Shown piece by piece: positions 1-8,078 of a DNA stretch of 64,000 nucleotides; positions within the stretch are counted from its first letter, which is position 1; every line of letters starts with the position of its first letter. The notes below the pieces were generated by a model that saw nothing but the letters and a program-made list of their open reading frames with translations, was not told the DNA's origin and made no database searches. Source of the DNA: Myxococcota bacterium (lineage in GTDB: Bacteria; Myxococcota_A; Bradymonadia; UBA7976; UBA1532). Location: NCBI GenBank assembly GCA_023150895.1, contig JAKLJY010000005.1, positions 1-64,000 of the forward strand, given 5' to 3'. A program made the translations under genes and the position numbers.

Positions 1-89
1 CCCGCCGCAACGGTGAACCCACGATCCTCACGACACGGTCACCCACGGATATCCGAGAAGAGCCTCTTCTTCTCACGCGGCGGGTTCCC

Positions 90-413
90 GTGAATGACGT
101 CGTTCTTGGCCGGGCGTACCTCATTCACGCCCGCCATGGGGGAATCGGAGTCGCACTTCGCGAGGAGGGCCGGCTGGGTTATCGCCTCCGGCGAGAGAAG
201 TTCGGACACATCTACCTCACGATTGAGTGGGATTGGGACGAGGGGCCGCCCCACGGCACAGCCATCCCGCTAAGACTTCTTCGTGACCCCCCGCCCGACG
301 ACGACAATGAACTTCTTCAGTGGCTTGCGGCCCACGAAGCTGAGAGCAGTGCCGAAATCCAGGACAACTGGTACGAGGCGATGTTCAATCGGCAGCGTCC
401 GAAGGCCCCGTAG
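90..413 (+). CDS. hypothetical protein, 107 aa
   Basis: No family recognised. The product is soluble and acidic, with Trp-rich and Glu-rich stretches (EWDWDEG in the middle, DNWYEAMFNRQRP near the end), no signal peptide and no membrane segment. It starts at GTG; no strong Shine-Dalgarno is visible. It runs convergently toward the benzoyl-CoA reductase operon, with a hairpin between them. Third codon positions include many A and T bases (AAT, GTT, CTT, ATT, GGA, CTA, AGA), unlike the almost pure G/C third positions of neighbouring genes. This could mean transfer or weak selection. The opposite strand is also open (39-254) but looks less protein-like. Confidence 0.55.
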   Translation: MNDVVLGRAYLIHARHGGIGVALREEGRLGYRLRREKFGHIYLTIEWDWDEGPPHGTAIPLRLLRDPPPDDDNELLQWLAAHEAESSAEIQDNWYEAMFNRQRPKAP

Positions 414-450
414 ACGGCCGCGCGCGGGTCGAACTAGCCGCTGCAGCCGA

Positions 451-483
451 CGAGGTCGCCGCCGCTGCGCGTCGGCGACCTCG
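451..483. terminator. hairpin between convergent genes
   Basis: An 11-bp perfect inverted repeat (CGAGGTCGCCG / CGGCGACCTCG) with an 11-nt loop lies between the ends of the 107-aa gene and bcrD. It has no T-tract. It is probably a bidirectional terminator or an mRNA-end stabilising stem for the benzoyl-CoA operon. Confidence 0.55.
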
Positions 484-505
484 CGACTGACCGCCAGCGC
501 CCCCC

Positions 506-1396
506 CTACCCCCCCACCTCCGCCCCGCCCATGAGCATGGCCAACCGGCCGCTCTCTTCGAGCTGGCGGTGGCGGTAGGCGCCGAGGAGGGCGGCGCCGA
601 GGGCGCCGGCGAGGACGCCGTCGGGGTGGGTGACGAACTGGACGTTGACGGCCTTGCCGGGGCGTTTGCGGGCGCCGCCGCCCTCGGCGCACTCCTGGAG
701 GGCGGTGAGGAGGCCGGTGTCGGTGGCGAGGCCGCCGGTGACCACGACGCGGCCCTCGATGCCGATTGCGCGCACGAGCTGGACGAGGCGGCCGGCGATG
801 CTGAGGTGGATGCCCTTGAGGATGTCGGCCGTGCTGATGCCGCGGCTGACCATGTTGATGACATCCGTCTCGGCGAGCACGGCGCAGATGCCGCTGACCA
901 TCTCGGGGGTGCGGGCGCTGCGGCTGAGCTCGCCGACGTCCTCGATGGGGACGCCGAGGTAGCGGGCGATGTTTTCGAGGAACTGTCCGCTGCCGCTGGC
1001 ACACTGGCTCGTCATGCGCTGGCCGGTGACCTTGCCCCGGGGGTCGAGGCGGATGGCGCGGGCGTGCAGAGAGCCGACGTCGAGGGCGCCGGCGGCCTCG
1101 CGGTCGAAGTGGAGCGCGCCGCGGGCGTGCGCGGTGATGGTGTAGAAGTGGCCGGTGCGGAACTCGACGGCGTCGGCCTCGCCGGTGGTGGCGACGTAGT
1201 CGAAGTCTTCGTTGGCGATGCGGCCGCCGGTGGCTTCGGCGATGGCGGCCTCGATGACTTCGCGCAGCTCGCGTCGGCGGATCCGCTGAATGCTCGTGCC
1301 GAGGACGGTGGCGTCGTCGCCGGCGCGGCTGCGGACGACGGCGGCCTTGACCGCGGCCGAGCCCACGTCGATGCCCAGCGTCAGGTGCTCACGCAT
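506..1396 (-). CDS. bcrD: benzoyl-CoA reductase (class I), subunit D, ATPase/activator subunit
   Basis: This is the smaller of the two ASKHA-fold ATPase subunits of ATP-dependent benzoyl-CoA reductase. The ATPase module hydrolyses ATP to push low-potential electrons from ferredoxin into the reductase module, which dearomatises benzoyl-CoA to cyclohexa-1,5-diene-1-carbonyl-CoA. The phosphate-binding loop is at residues 8-15 (LGIDVGSA). The two Cys expected to hold the [4Fe-4S] cluster shared with BcrA are C132 (QCASGSGQFLE) and C171 (GICAVLAETD). At 296 aa it matches the size of the Thauera BcrD. Its start overlaps the end of bcrA by 8 nt, and it is the last gene of the operon. The R-2-hydroxyacyl-CoA dehydratase activator is the related alternative, but two different ATPase subunits beside two large subunits and oah/dch/had fit benzoyl-CoA reductase. 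Confidence 0.9.
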   Translation of the reverse strand: MREHLTLGIDVGSAAVKAAVVRSRAGDDATVLGTSIQRIRRRELREVIEAAIAEATGGRIANEDFDYVATTGEADAVEFRTGHFYTITAHARGALHFDREAAGALDVGSLHARAIRLDPRGKVTGQRMTSQCASGSGQFLENIARYLGVPIEDVGELSRSARTPEMVSGICAVLAETDVINMVSRGISTADILKGIHLSIAGRLVQLVRAIGIEGRVVVTGGLATDTGLLTALQECAEGGGARKRPGKAVNVQFVTHPDGVLAGALGAALLGAYRHRQLEESGRLAMLMGGAEVGG

Positions 1397-2825
1397 GGCA
1401 GCTCTCCTTGTCCGCGCCGCCTTCGCAGCCGCAGTCGCCGGCGCAGGCGTCGGGCTCGGCCTTTTCGTAGAGGGCGCGCAGCGCGGTGGGCACGATGGCC
1501 CGCCCGGCGCGGTGGTCGTCGAACGCGAACAGCGCCGCGCCCAGGGCGCCCATGTAGATGGAGTCCGGGTGCAGGTTGAGGTCGACGTCGGCGCTGTAAC
1601 TCTCGGTGACGAGCTCGCGCAGCACGCGCGTTGCCATGGGGTTCTTGCCGACGCCGCCGGTGAAGGTGAGCTGATTGCGCACGCCGCCGCTGCGGGCGAG
1701 CAATGACATCGCGCGCAGCATGATGGCCCGGTGCAGGCCGGCGAGGATGTCTTCGCGGCGCTCGCCGACGCTCAGCCGCTCGCGCAGCTCGGCCCCGGCG
1801 AAGACGGTGCAGGTCGAGTTGACCTTGACGACGCGCTTGGCGCCGAGGGCGAGGGGTCCGAGCTCGTGCAGGCCGAGGTTGAGCTCGTCGGCGATGTAAC
1901 CCAGGTAGCGCCCGCAGCCGGCGGCGCAGCGGTCGTTCATCTGAAACGACGTGACGACGCCGTGTTCGTCGACCTGAATCGCCTTGGTGTCTTGCCCGCC
2001 GATGTCCAGCACGGTGCGGGTGCCGGGGAAGAAGCGATGCGCCCCCCGGCCATGACACAGAATTTCGCTGCGCACGGCCTCTTTGGGGAAGGGCAGCGTC
2101 TGTCGGCCGTAGCCCGTGCCGACGAAGGCGACCTCGTCTAGGACGACGGCGTTGGTCTGTTCGACGGCACCGAGCAGGTGTGTCTCGGCCGCGGCGCGCG
2201 CTTCCGGCTCGTAGGTGGCCAGGGCGCGCCGGGCCGCGCGCACGAGCAGCGTCTCGAACTCGAAGGCCGTGACCTCGCGCTCGACGTCGAGGATGGCGCG
2301 GTCGAAGACCCCGATCAGGCGCTCGTACTTGACGCCCGTGCGCTCGCAGATGGCCGCCGCGGCGACGGCCATCGCTTCGCTGGCGAGGTCCTTGAAGAAG
2401 TCGCTTTTGCGCGCGGCGCCGGGCACGAAGGCGGCGTCGGCGAAGGTGACGGCGGCCTCGATGACGAGCTCGGCCGCGCGGTGGTACTCCGGGCGTCGTT
2501 CGAGGGGGACGACGGCGGTGATCGTGGCCTGCAGCGCGGCCGCGAGGCCGTCGAGCTGCGTCAGGAAGAGCTCGTGCCGGAACGCGAGCATCAGGCGTTC
2601 CTGCATGCGATCGGCCGTGGCCGCGTCGACGCCGTGGTGCAGCGCCTCGCTGAGCAGGCGGAAACGCGCCGCGGTGAGGGCCTCCTGCCGGGCGACGGCG
2701 CTGGCGACCTCGTAGTTGGAGCGACTGTTGGTGATGCCCTGACCGAGGATGCGGCCCTCCTCGGTGTCGAGGAGCACGGCCTTGGTGGTCGTGGAGCCGA
2801 GATCGATGCCGACGACACACTTCAT
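1389..2825 (-). CDS. bcrA: benzoyl-CoA reductase (class I), subunit A, large ATPase subunit
   Basis: The large ASKHA ATPase subunit (478 aa) partners BcrD. The N-terminal phosphate loop is IDLGSTTTKAV (residues 7-17) and a second nucleotide motif is DIGGQDTKA (274-282). The cluster-binding Cys are C300 (NDRCAAGCGRYL) and C339 (NSTCTVF). A large plus a small ATPase subunit is the Thauera pattern; in the Azoarcus BzdPQ type both are small. The C-terminus ends in an unusual tail with Cys at 461, 465, 467 and 476, and the protein is longer than the roughly 440 aa I expect for BcrA. The ATG start is preceded by GGAGGG in a 34-nt gap after bcrB. Confidence 0.9.
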   Translation of the reverse strand: MKCVVGIDLGSTTTKAVLLDTEEGRILGQGITNSRSNYEVASAVARQEALTAARFRLLSEALHHGVDAATADRMQERLMLAFRHELFLTQLDGLAAALQATITAVVPLERRPEYHRAAELVIEAAVTFADAAFVPGAARKSDFFKDLASEAMAVAAAAICERTGVKYERLIGVFDRAILDVEREVTAFEFETLLVRAARRALATYEPEARAAAETHLLGAVEQTNAVVLDEVAFVGTGYGRQTLPFPKEAVRSEILCHGRGAHRFFPGTRTVLDIGGQDTKAIQVDEHGVVTSFQMNDRCAAGCGRYLGYIADELNLGLHELGPLALGAKRVVKVNSTCTVFAGAELRERLSVGERREDILAGLHRAIMLRAMSLLARSGGVRNQLTFTGGVGKNPMATRVLRELVTESYSADVDLNLHPDSIYMGALGAALFAFDDHRAGRAIVPTALRALYEKAEPDACAGDCGCEGGADKESCHA

Positions 2826-2859
2826 CGGGAGCCCTCCGCCGGGTGATGGGTGACCGCGC

Positions 2860-4188
2860 TCATGCGTACCCCCGCGCCTTGCGGGCGTCGAGCATCTGGA
2901 AGTAGCTCTGGAGCCGGTTGTCGATGTTGGCCTTGCCGAAGTAGCGCGGGTCGACGAGGTCCGACTCGATGAAACCGCCGGGCACGCCGGTGCGCTTCTC
3001 GAGCTCCTGTAGAATGAGCAACTGCCCGGCCGAGAACGAGTTGCAGCTCTTCACGCTGTTGATGAGGAAACCATCGGCCTGGTACTCGCGGATGTATTTC
3101 TCGAGCAAATCGATGCGCGAGGGCAGGCCCAGGTTCGTGTAACACCCGAGGCAATACTCGGCGAGGGACTCGAGCGCGCGGTCGGGATCGTGGCGGAACC
3201 CGAGGTCGTACAGACCGCCGACGCGGGTGTAGGTGCTCGCGCAGACGACGGCGTTCTCGCGGCTGAACATGCGCCAGAAGTCGAAGAAGCTCGTCCAGTT
3301 GGGCGGCCCCTCGACCACGAGGCGGTGGCGCTCCGGGCCGATGGGGCCATCCGGGCCGACGGGGCCGAGCCCGAGTCGAATGCGCTCCTCGACCTCGGCG
3401 CGCAGCTCGCGGTAATACTCCACCGCCCCCTGCGTGCCGCGGAAGGCCGAAAAGATGGGGCCGATGTAATAGACGCCGCCGAAGTAGCCGTCGATGGGCG
3501 ACGGCGTGTGTTTCGCCGACTCCCAGACCGCCACGAGGTCGTCTTCGGCCTTCGACGACAGCGCCATGCGCGCGGCGAGGTCGTCGCGGTCGAGCTTGCG
3601 CCCGGAGACCTTTTCGAGGGCGGGGATGATGCTCTTTTCGAGCTGATCGACGATGTATTTGCGCATGTCCGGCGTGATGCGGCCCTCGGGCTGATAGGGC
3701 ACGTGCAGCATCGCCACCGGGCACTTGTAGTGCTCGCGCAGCAGCTCGAACCACTTCATGAAGGTGAAGCAGCCCGTGTAGCTGAGCAGCAACAGATCGG
3801 GCTCCGGCAGCTTCGTGCCCGTCGGGCCGATGTTGCCGTTGAGCATCATGCCGATGTCACACTTGACGTAGGTGCAGACGTCCTCCGAGTGGCCGTGTTT
3901 TTCGGCCTCGGTGATGTAGCCCCCGCTGCGACCGCGCATGCCCGACTGCAGCGCGTTGATCTCGGGCAGCACGTTCATCATGCCCGCGGCGGCGATGAGC
4001 TCGTTCAGATTGCCCGGCACGAAGGTGTAGACGATCTTCTGCCCGGCCTCCTTGGCACGCGTCAGCTTCTCGAAGTAGTCGGCGAGCATCTCCTTCTGGC
4101 GCTGCTGCGAGAGGTCCTTGGCGGCGGGGGCGGGCCCCGCCGCGCGGGCCGTCGTCGGGGTCGAAAGCGAGGCGGTCTGTGTGCTCAT
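2860..4188 (-). CDS. bcrB: benzoyl-CoA reductase (class I), subunit B
   Basis: One of the two reductase-module subunits, from the 2-hydroxyglutaryl-CoA dehydratase D-component family. With BcrC it holds the [4Fe-4S] clusters and the benzoyl-CoA site in the cytoplasm. It is 442 aa, the usual BcrB length. Candidate cluster Cys are in CTYVKC (105-110), YTGCF, CLGCYTNLG and VKSCNSFS. The first 25 residues are low-complexity (Ser/Thr/Ala/Pro) and may be a dispensable extension. The ATG overlaps the bcrC stop as ATGA, implying translational coupling and 1:1 synthesis. Confidence 0.92.
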   Translation of the reverse strand: MSTQTASLSTPTTARAAGPAPAAKDLSQQRQKEMLADYFEKLTRAKEAGQKIVYTFVPGNLNELIAAAGMMNVLPEINALQSGMRGRSGGYITEAEKHGHSEDVCTYVKCDIGMMLNGNIGPTGTKLPEPDLLLLSYTGCFTFMKWFELLREHYKCPVAMLHVPYQPEGRITPDMRKYIVDQLEKSIIPALEKVSGRKLDRDDLAARMALSSKAEDDLVAVWESAKHTPSPIDGYFGGVYYIGPIFSAFRGTQGAVEYYRELRAEVEERIRLGLGPVGPDGPIGPERHRLVVEGPPNWTSFFDFWRMFSRENAVVCASTYTRVGGLYDLGFRHDPDRALESLAEYCLGCYTNLGLPSRIDLLEKYIREYQADGFLINSVKSCNSFSAGQLLILQELEKRTGVPGGFIESDLVDPRYFGKANIDNRLQSYFQMLDARKARGYA

Positions 4189-5396
4189 GCGGCTCCCCAG
4201 AGTTTGACGGAGTCGCTGAACGCGCCCGCCTGTTCGCGAATCGTCTGAAACTGCGCGGAGTTCTCCGCGTACTTGAAGCTCGTGAACGGAATGCCGGCGT
4301 CGTTGAGCGCCTGCTCGATCATCGGCTGGTCGAGCAGCGCCGGGTCGCAGAAGCTCGGCGCGGCGAGGATGACCCCCTCGGCCCCGAGGGTGCGCACGCG
4401 GTTGACGAGCGCCTCGCCCTTGACGCCGTCGGCGATGTAACGCGTCGCGGTGGCCTGCCCGCGCAGGGTGTAGCTCAGCACCAGGGCGTCGAGCGGGTCG
4501 TGTGTGTCGAGGGGGCTCTGGTCGCCGACGTCCTCGTCGAGGGGGATGGCACCGTCGATGGCACACAGCCCGAGCTGGAAGTCGTCGTCGACGAGGTCGC
4601 AGCCCGAGCGTTCGAGCGTGCGGATGAGACCGATGGGCGGCTGCTCGCAGAAGGCGCCGAGGACGATCACCCGCACGTTGTCATAGGCCCGCACGGGGCG
4701 CTCCGGGGCCGCCGCCAGGAAGGCCTCCAGCAGCTCGATGTGTTCGGCGCAGGGCAACACGGCGCCGGCGCGCGTCAACAGATACGCCTCCGAGGCCTTG
4801 AGGCGCCAGGGCTCGCGGGCCCGTAGGCTGGCGAGATCCGCGAGCAGGGCGCGGCGGCGGTTCTCGACGATGATGGCCTCGCGCAGCCGGTCGGCGTCGA
4901 GCGGGCGAGCGCCGCGGGCAACCAGTTCGGCGGCGATGCGGCTGAGCTCGTGCCGGTAGAAGAGGCCACCGAGGGGCGCCTCGAACGTCTGCGGCAGGTC
5001 CAGGTAGGCGCTGTATTTCTGGGGGAAGAGCATGCGCCACATGCCGCTCAGGTTGCGGATGACGTCGCACGTCGAGGGAAACACCATGCCGTCGAGGGCG
5101 TCGAGCTGCCCGCCGAGCCCCATCTCGATGGTGCTGCGGGGGATGTGACAGATGTAGCTCTGATAGTAGGCGTCGCCCTTGATGACATCGACGCGGTCGC
5201 CACCGCCGTAGATGTTCACCGGCAACACGCCGATGGCCTCGAAGAGGGGCCGCGGGGCGAAGACGGGCATGATGCCGATGGCCGGCGCGCCGCCGTGCGC
5301 CGCCTTCCAGGCTGCGACGCCGTGCAGGGACAGATCTTCCAGGAGCGCCTCCGCACGGGCGAGGAGCGGGGCACACGGATCGGTGGGGGCACTCAT
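4185..5396 (-). CDS. bcrC: benzoyl-CoA reductase (class I), subunit C
   Basis: The second reductase-module subunit, also a 2-hydroxyglutaryl-CoA dehydratase D-component homologue, 403 aa (typical for BcrC). The N-terminal region has the family pattern with a conserved aromatic/Gly stretch (NIYGGGD, about 61-67). Cys suited to cluster binding are C83 (YICHIP), C110 (PSTCDVIRNLSG), one in GAFCEQPP and one in PSFCDPALLDQ. The start is taken at the ATG that overlaps the TetR stop (ATGA). The open frame continues upstream through the TetR gene in another frame, but that part is not protein-like. The C-B-A-D order is that of the classical bcrCBAD set. Confidence 0.92.
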   Translation of the reverse strand: MSAPTDPCAPLLARAEALLEDLSLHGVAAWKAAHGGAPAIGIMPVFAPRPLFEAIGVLPVNIYGGGDRVDVIKGDAYYQSYICHIPRSTIEMGLGGQLDALDGMVFPSTCDVIRNLSGMWRMLFPQKYSAYLDLPQTFEAPLGGLFYRHELSRIAAELVARGARPLDADRLREAIIVENRRRALLADLASLRAREPWRLKASEAYLLTRAGAVLPCAEHIELLEAFLAAAPERPVRAYDNVRVIVLGAFCEQPPIGLIRTLERSGCDLVDDDFQLGLCAIDGAIPLDEDVGDQSPLDTHDPLDALVLSYTLRGQATATRYIADGVKGEALVNRVRTLGAEGVILAAPSFCDPALLDQPMIEQALNDAGIPFTSFKYAENSAQFQTIREQAGAFSDSVKLWGAA

Positions 5397-6127
5397 GGCG
5401 GGGCGGTCACCTCGGGTCGGATGGGGGACGGATTGGGCGCCTCGCGCAGGGCGCGCTCGACGACACGCAGCTCGGCCGCGACGGCGGGGTCGACCTCGCC
5501 CCGGCCACCGAGTCCGCTCATGGTCATGCGATGCAGCGTGGCCGCCACCTCGAAGGGGCTGCCGTGCCGCGCGGGGTCGTACCAGGCAAAGACCCAGTTG
5601 ATCGTGCCGAAGACCGAGTAGGTCTCGAGCTCGAGGTCGGGCCCCGGCGGGCTCGGCGTCTCCAGCACCGCCAACAGATCGCGGGCGATCTCGAAATAGG
5701 CGTCTTTCAGCGTGCGCAGGCGCCGGCGCTGATCGGCGTCGAGGGCCGACGCCTCGTGAACGAGCACGCGCATCACGTTGCGGTGCTCCGTCACGTAGCT
5801 CACATGGTTCGCGATGAACGCGTACAGGCGCCCCTCGGGCGTCGCCGCGAGGGCGACCGCGTGCCGGGCCGACTCGAGCAGGGCCTCGAAGGCCCCGGCC
5901 TGCAAGGCGAAGAGCACGCCCTCCTTCGAGTCGAAGTAGGTGTAGAGCGAGGCCAGCGCACGATCCGTCGCCGCGGCGAGGTCCCGCATGGACATGCCAT
6001 GAAAGCCACCTTGTGCGATGAGATCGGCGGCCGCGGTGAGAATCTCCGTGCGCGCCTGTTCCTGGCGCGGCGTCACGCGACGGGCGGCCCGCGGCACGCG
6101 AACGGTCTCTTCGGCGCCGCCCCTCAT
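5393..6127 (-). CDS. TetR/AcrR-family transcriptional regulator of the benzoyl-CoA operon
   Basis: A 244-aa TetR-family protein. The N-terminal helix-turn-helix (about residues 20-70) has the hallmarks AADLIAQGGFHGMSMRDLA and SLYTYFDSKEGVL. The C-terminal ligand domain is divergent, as is normal in this family. It lies inside the pathway operon, coupled at both ends by ATGA overlaps with dch and bcrC, so it is made together with the enzymes. A palindrome in the spacer of the promoter upstream of had suits autoregulated repression relieved by an aromatic acyl-CoA. The effector is inferred only; known benzoyl-CoA regulators such as BzdR are of other types. Confidence 0.88.
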   Translation of the reverse strand: MRGGAEETVRVPRAARRVTPRQEQARTEILTAAADLIAQGGFHGMSMRDLAAATDRALASLYTYFDSKEGVLFALQAGAFEALLESARHAVALAATPEGRLYAFIANHVSYVTEHRNVMRVLVHEASALDADQRRRLRTLKDAYFEIARDLLAVLETPSPPGPDLELETYSVFGTINWVFAWYDPARHGSPFEVAATLHRMTMSGLGGRGEVDPAVAAELRVVERALREAPNPSPIRPEVTAPP

Positions 6128-6912
6128 GCGTCCCGCCAGACCGGGCTGCGCCGGGCGAGGAACGCCGCGATGCCCTCGTTGCCATCGTGGGAGGGCAGAA
6201 GCTCGGCGATGTATTGGCGCTCGGCCGCGTCCAGGGCCGGTCCGAGGGCCGCCTGCCAGGCCGGGTGCGCGCGCAGGGCCCGGACGTTCTGCCGCAGCGC
6301 GAAGGCCGACAGCGGCGCCAGCGTGCGGCGGTACCAGGCCAGGGCGGCCTCGACGACCTCCGGGCCGGCCCCTTCGGGCAAGAGACCGGCGAGGACCCCC
6401 GCCCGGTCGAGCGCGTCGGGCCCCACGGGCTCGCCCGTCAGCATCAGACGCTCCGTCAATGGCATGCCCAGGCGCAGCGGCCCGAGTGCGGCCAGCACCG
6501 GCGGCAACACACCGAGTCGGATTTCCGGGCAGCCCATCAGCGCCCCCGGCGCCGCGAGGACGAAGTGACAGGCCAGCAGCACCTCGAACGCGCCGCCGAG
6601 GCAGCGCCCCTCGACGAGCGCCACCACCGGCACCGGGAACCCGGCGAGCTCGCGGATGAACGCGTGAAAGCCGCGCAGCATGTCCGGGGCCTGCGCGGGC
6701 AGGTGCTCCTCGACCGAGGCCCCGAAGCTGAAGTGACCCCCCGCCCCGCGCAGGAACACGCAGCGCAGGGCCGGCTCGTCCCGGACCTCGGCCAGGGCGG
6801 CGCGGATGAGCCCCATGACCTCGAGCGAGAGCACGTTGCCCTTCGGGTGGTCGATGGTCAGGACGAGGGCCCGCCCGTCGTCGTGGCGCTCGGCGTGGAG
6901 TCGGGCGGCCAC
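6124..6912 (-). CDS. dch: cyclohexa-1,5-diene-1-carbonyl-CoA hydratase
   Basis: A crotonase-superfamily hydratase, 262 aa. It adds water to the dienoyl-CoA made by benzoyl-CoA reductase, giving 6-hydroxycyclohex-1-ene-1-carbonyl-CoA. Family signs are the oxyanion-hole segments FSFGASVEEHLP (about residues 60-71) and GRCLGGAFEVLLACHFVLA, then PEIRLGVLPP. It starts at GTG, 4 nt after the oah stop, with a GAGGG element inside the end of oah. On sequence alone it could be another enoyl-CoA hydratase, but its place between oah and bcrCBAD and its Dch-like length make Dch the best call. Confidence 0.88.
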   Translation of the reverse strand: MAARLHAERHDDGRALVLTIDHPKGNVLSLEVMGLIRAALAEVRDEPALRCVFLRGAGGHFSFGASVEEHLPAQAPDMLRGFHAFIRELAGFPVPVVALVEGRCLGGAFEVLLACHFVLAAPGALMGCPEIRLGVLPPVLAALGPLRLGMPLTERLMLTGEPVGPDALDRAGVLAGLLPEGAGPEVVEAALAWYRRTLAPLSAFALRQNVRALRAHPAWQAALGPALDAAERQYIAELLPSHDGNEGIAAFLARRSPVWRDA

Positions 6913-6916
6913 CGGC

Positions 6917-8047
6917 TCAGCCCTCGCTCTCGCGCCAGGCGCGGCGGTTCTCGCGCGCCGCCGGCGGCAGCACGGCCTCGGTCAGGGCCTCGTCGACCCG
7001 CGCGCCGTCGGCGATGGCCCGGCGCAGGGCGACGAAGTCGATCTCGCGGCCCTCGCGCGTCCCGAAGTGGAACGCCGGGAAGCCCGCCGCCGCCTCGGTG
7101 TTCATGTTCAGCGACAGCCACGAGCGGTTCGTCTCGGCGTTGGCGAACCAGTGTTCGAGCTTCTTCTTGCGCAGGCTCTCCAGGGTCTTGCGCGTGCAGT
7201 CCGGGAAGGTGTTCATCAGCCGCGTCACCAGCCCGTCGACCGCGCGGTCGAGCAGCGACAGATCCACGGTGCAGTCCGCCGCGAGCTTCTTGCCATCTTC
7301 CGCCGCGTCCCCCGTCTTCCAGTCGCCCAGAACGACGCGCCCGCGGTCGTCGAGGAAACGGTCGGTCACGACCATCGGGTTGGGGATGAACTCGCCCCCC
7401 GCCGTGCGGTGCACCGGCACGATGTCGTTCACGAGCCCGAGCCGCAGCGCCGTGTGCGCCGACCAGGGCTGACACAACGACAGCGACTCCGCCGCCTTCG
7501 CGAATCCGACGTACAGATGCAGGAAGTCCGTGCTGCCGCCGTCCGGCGCCGAGCCGTGCACCGGCCCGGCCTGCCCGAAGCGCGCGTGATCGCCGGCGAC
7601 GCTGAAGTCACAGGCCATGCCGATCTCTTGCCCGCCGCCGATGCGCATGCCGTTGACCCGACAGATCACCGGCTTGTCGCAGAGCAGGATGGCCGTGACC
7701 ATGTCATTGAACAGCCGCATGTATTGCAGGTACTCATGCGGCCGATTGGCGTAGTACGTCGAATACTCGGCGGTATTGCCGCCCGTGCAGAACGAGCGCG
7801 TGCCGGCGGCGGTGAAGACGACGGCCACGCTGCGGCGGTCGCAGCTCGCGCGCCGGAAGGCCAGAATGACCTCCTTGACCGCCTCGGTGGTGTACGAGTT
7901 GAGCTGTTTCTCGTTGTCGAGGGCAATCCAGGTCTTGTGGAGGCCCTCGACCTCGCGGCCCTGCGTGTCGAGCACGGGCAGGGTGCGGTACTGAATGGCC
8001 TTGAACGTGTAATCGGGGAGGAGCTCGTGATTGAAGAGGGCGGTCAT
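6917..8047 (-). CDS. oah: 6-oxocyclohex-1-ene-1-carbonyl-CoA hydrolase (ring-opening)
   Basis: The ring-cleaving hydrolase (also called BamA), 376 aa, a large member of the crotonase superfamily. It adds two waters to 6-oxocyclohex-1-ene-1-carbonyl-CoA and opens the ring to 3-hydroxypimeloyl-CoA. BamA-type signatures are LNSYTTEAVKEV, CTGGNTAEYSTYY, NGMRIGGGQEIGMACDFS and GSAPDGGSTDFLHLY. The start is set at MTALFNHELLPDY; an upstream in-frame ATG would add 29 unlike residues running into had. This gene is a standard marker of anaerobic benzoyl-CoA degradation. Confidence 0.95.
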   Translation of the reverse strand: MTALFNHELLPDYTFKAIQYRTLPVLDTQGREVEGLHKTWIALDNEKQLNSYTTEAVKEVILAFRRASCDRRSVAVVFTAAGTRSFCTGGNTAEYSTYYANRPHEYLQYMRLFNDMVTAILLCDKPVICRVNGMRIGGGQEIGMACDFSVAGDHARFGQAGPVHGSAPDGGSTDFLHLYVGFAKAAESLSLCQPWSAHTALRLGLVNDIVPVHRTAGGEFIPNPMVVTDRFLDDRGRVVLGDWKTGDAAEDGKKLAADCTVDLSLLDRAVDGLVTRLMNTFPDCTRKTLESLRKKKLEHWFANAETNRSWLSLNMNTEAAAGFPAFHFGTREGREIDFVALRRAIADGARVDEALTEAVLPPAARENRRAWRESEG

Positions 8048-8078
8048 GGGGCGTCCGGTGTGAGTCGGGTTTCGCGTT

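Noticed and set aside
506-5396. 2-hydroxyglutaryl-CoA (R-2-hydroxyacyl-CoA) dehydratase with activator
   Set aside because: That system has one homodimeric activator. Here there are two unequal ATPase subunits plus oah, dch and had, which together specify benzoyl-CoA reductase.
4185-6185. A fused 666-codon TetR-region/BcrC frame
   Set aside because: The upstream part overlaps the real TetR gene in another frame and is Arg-rich nonsense; BcrC proper starts at 5396 with an ATGA overlap.
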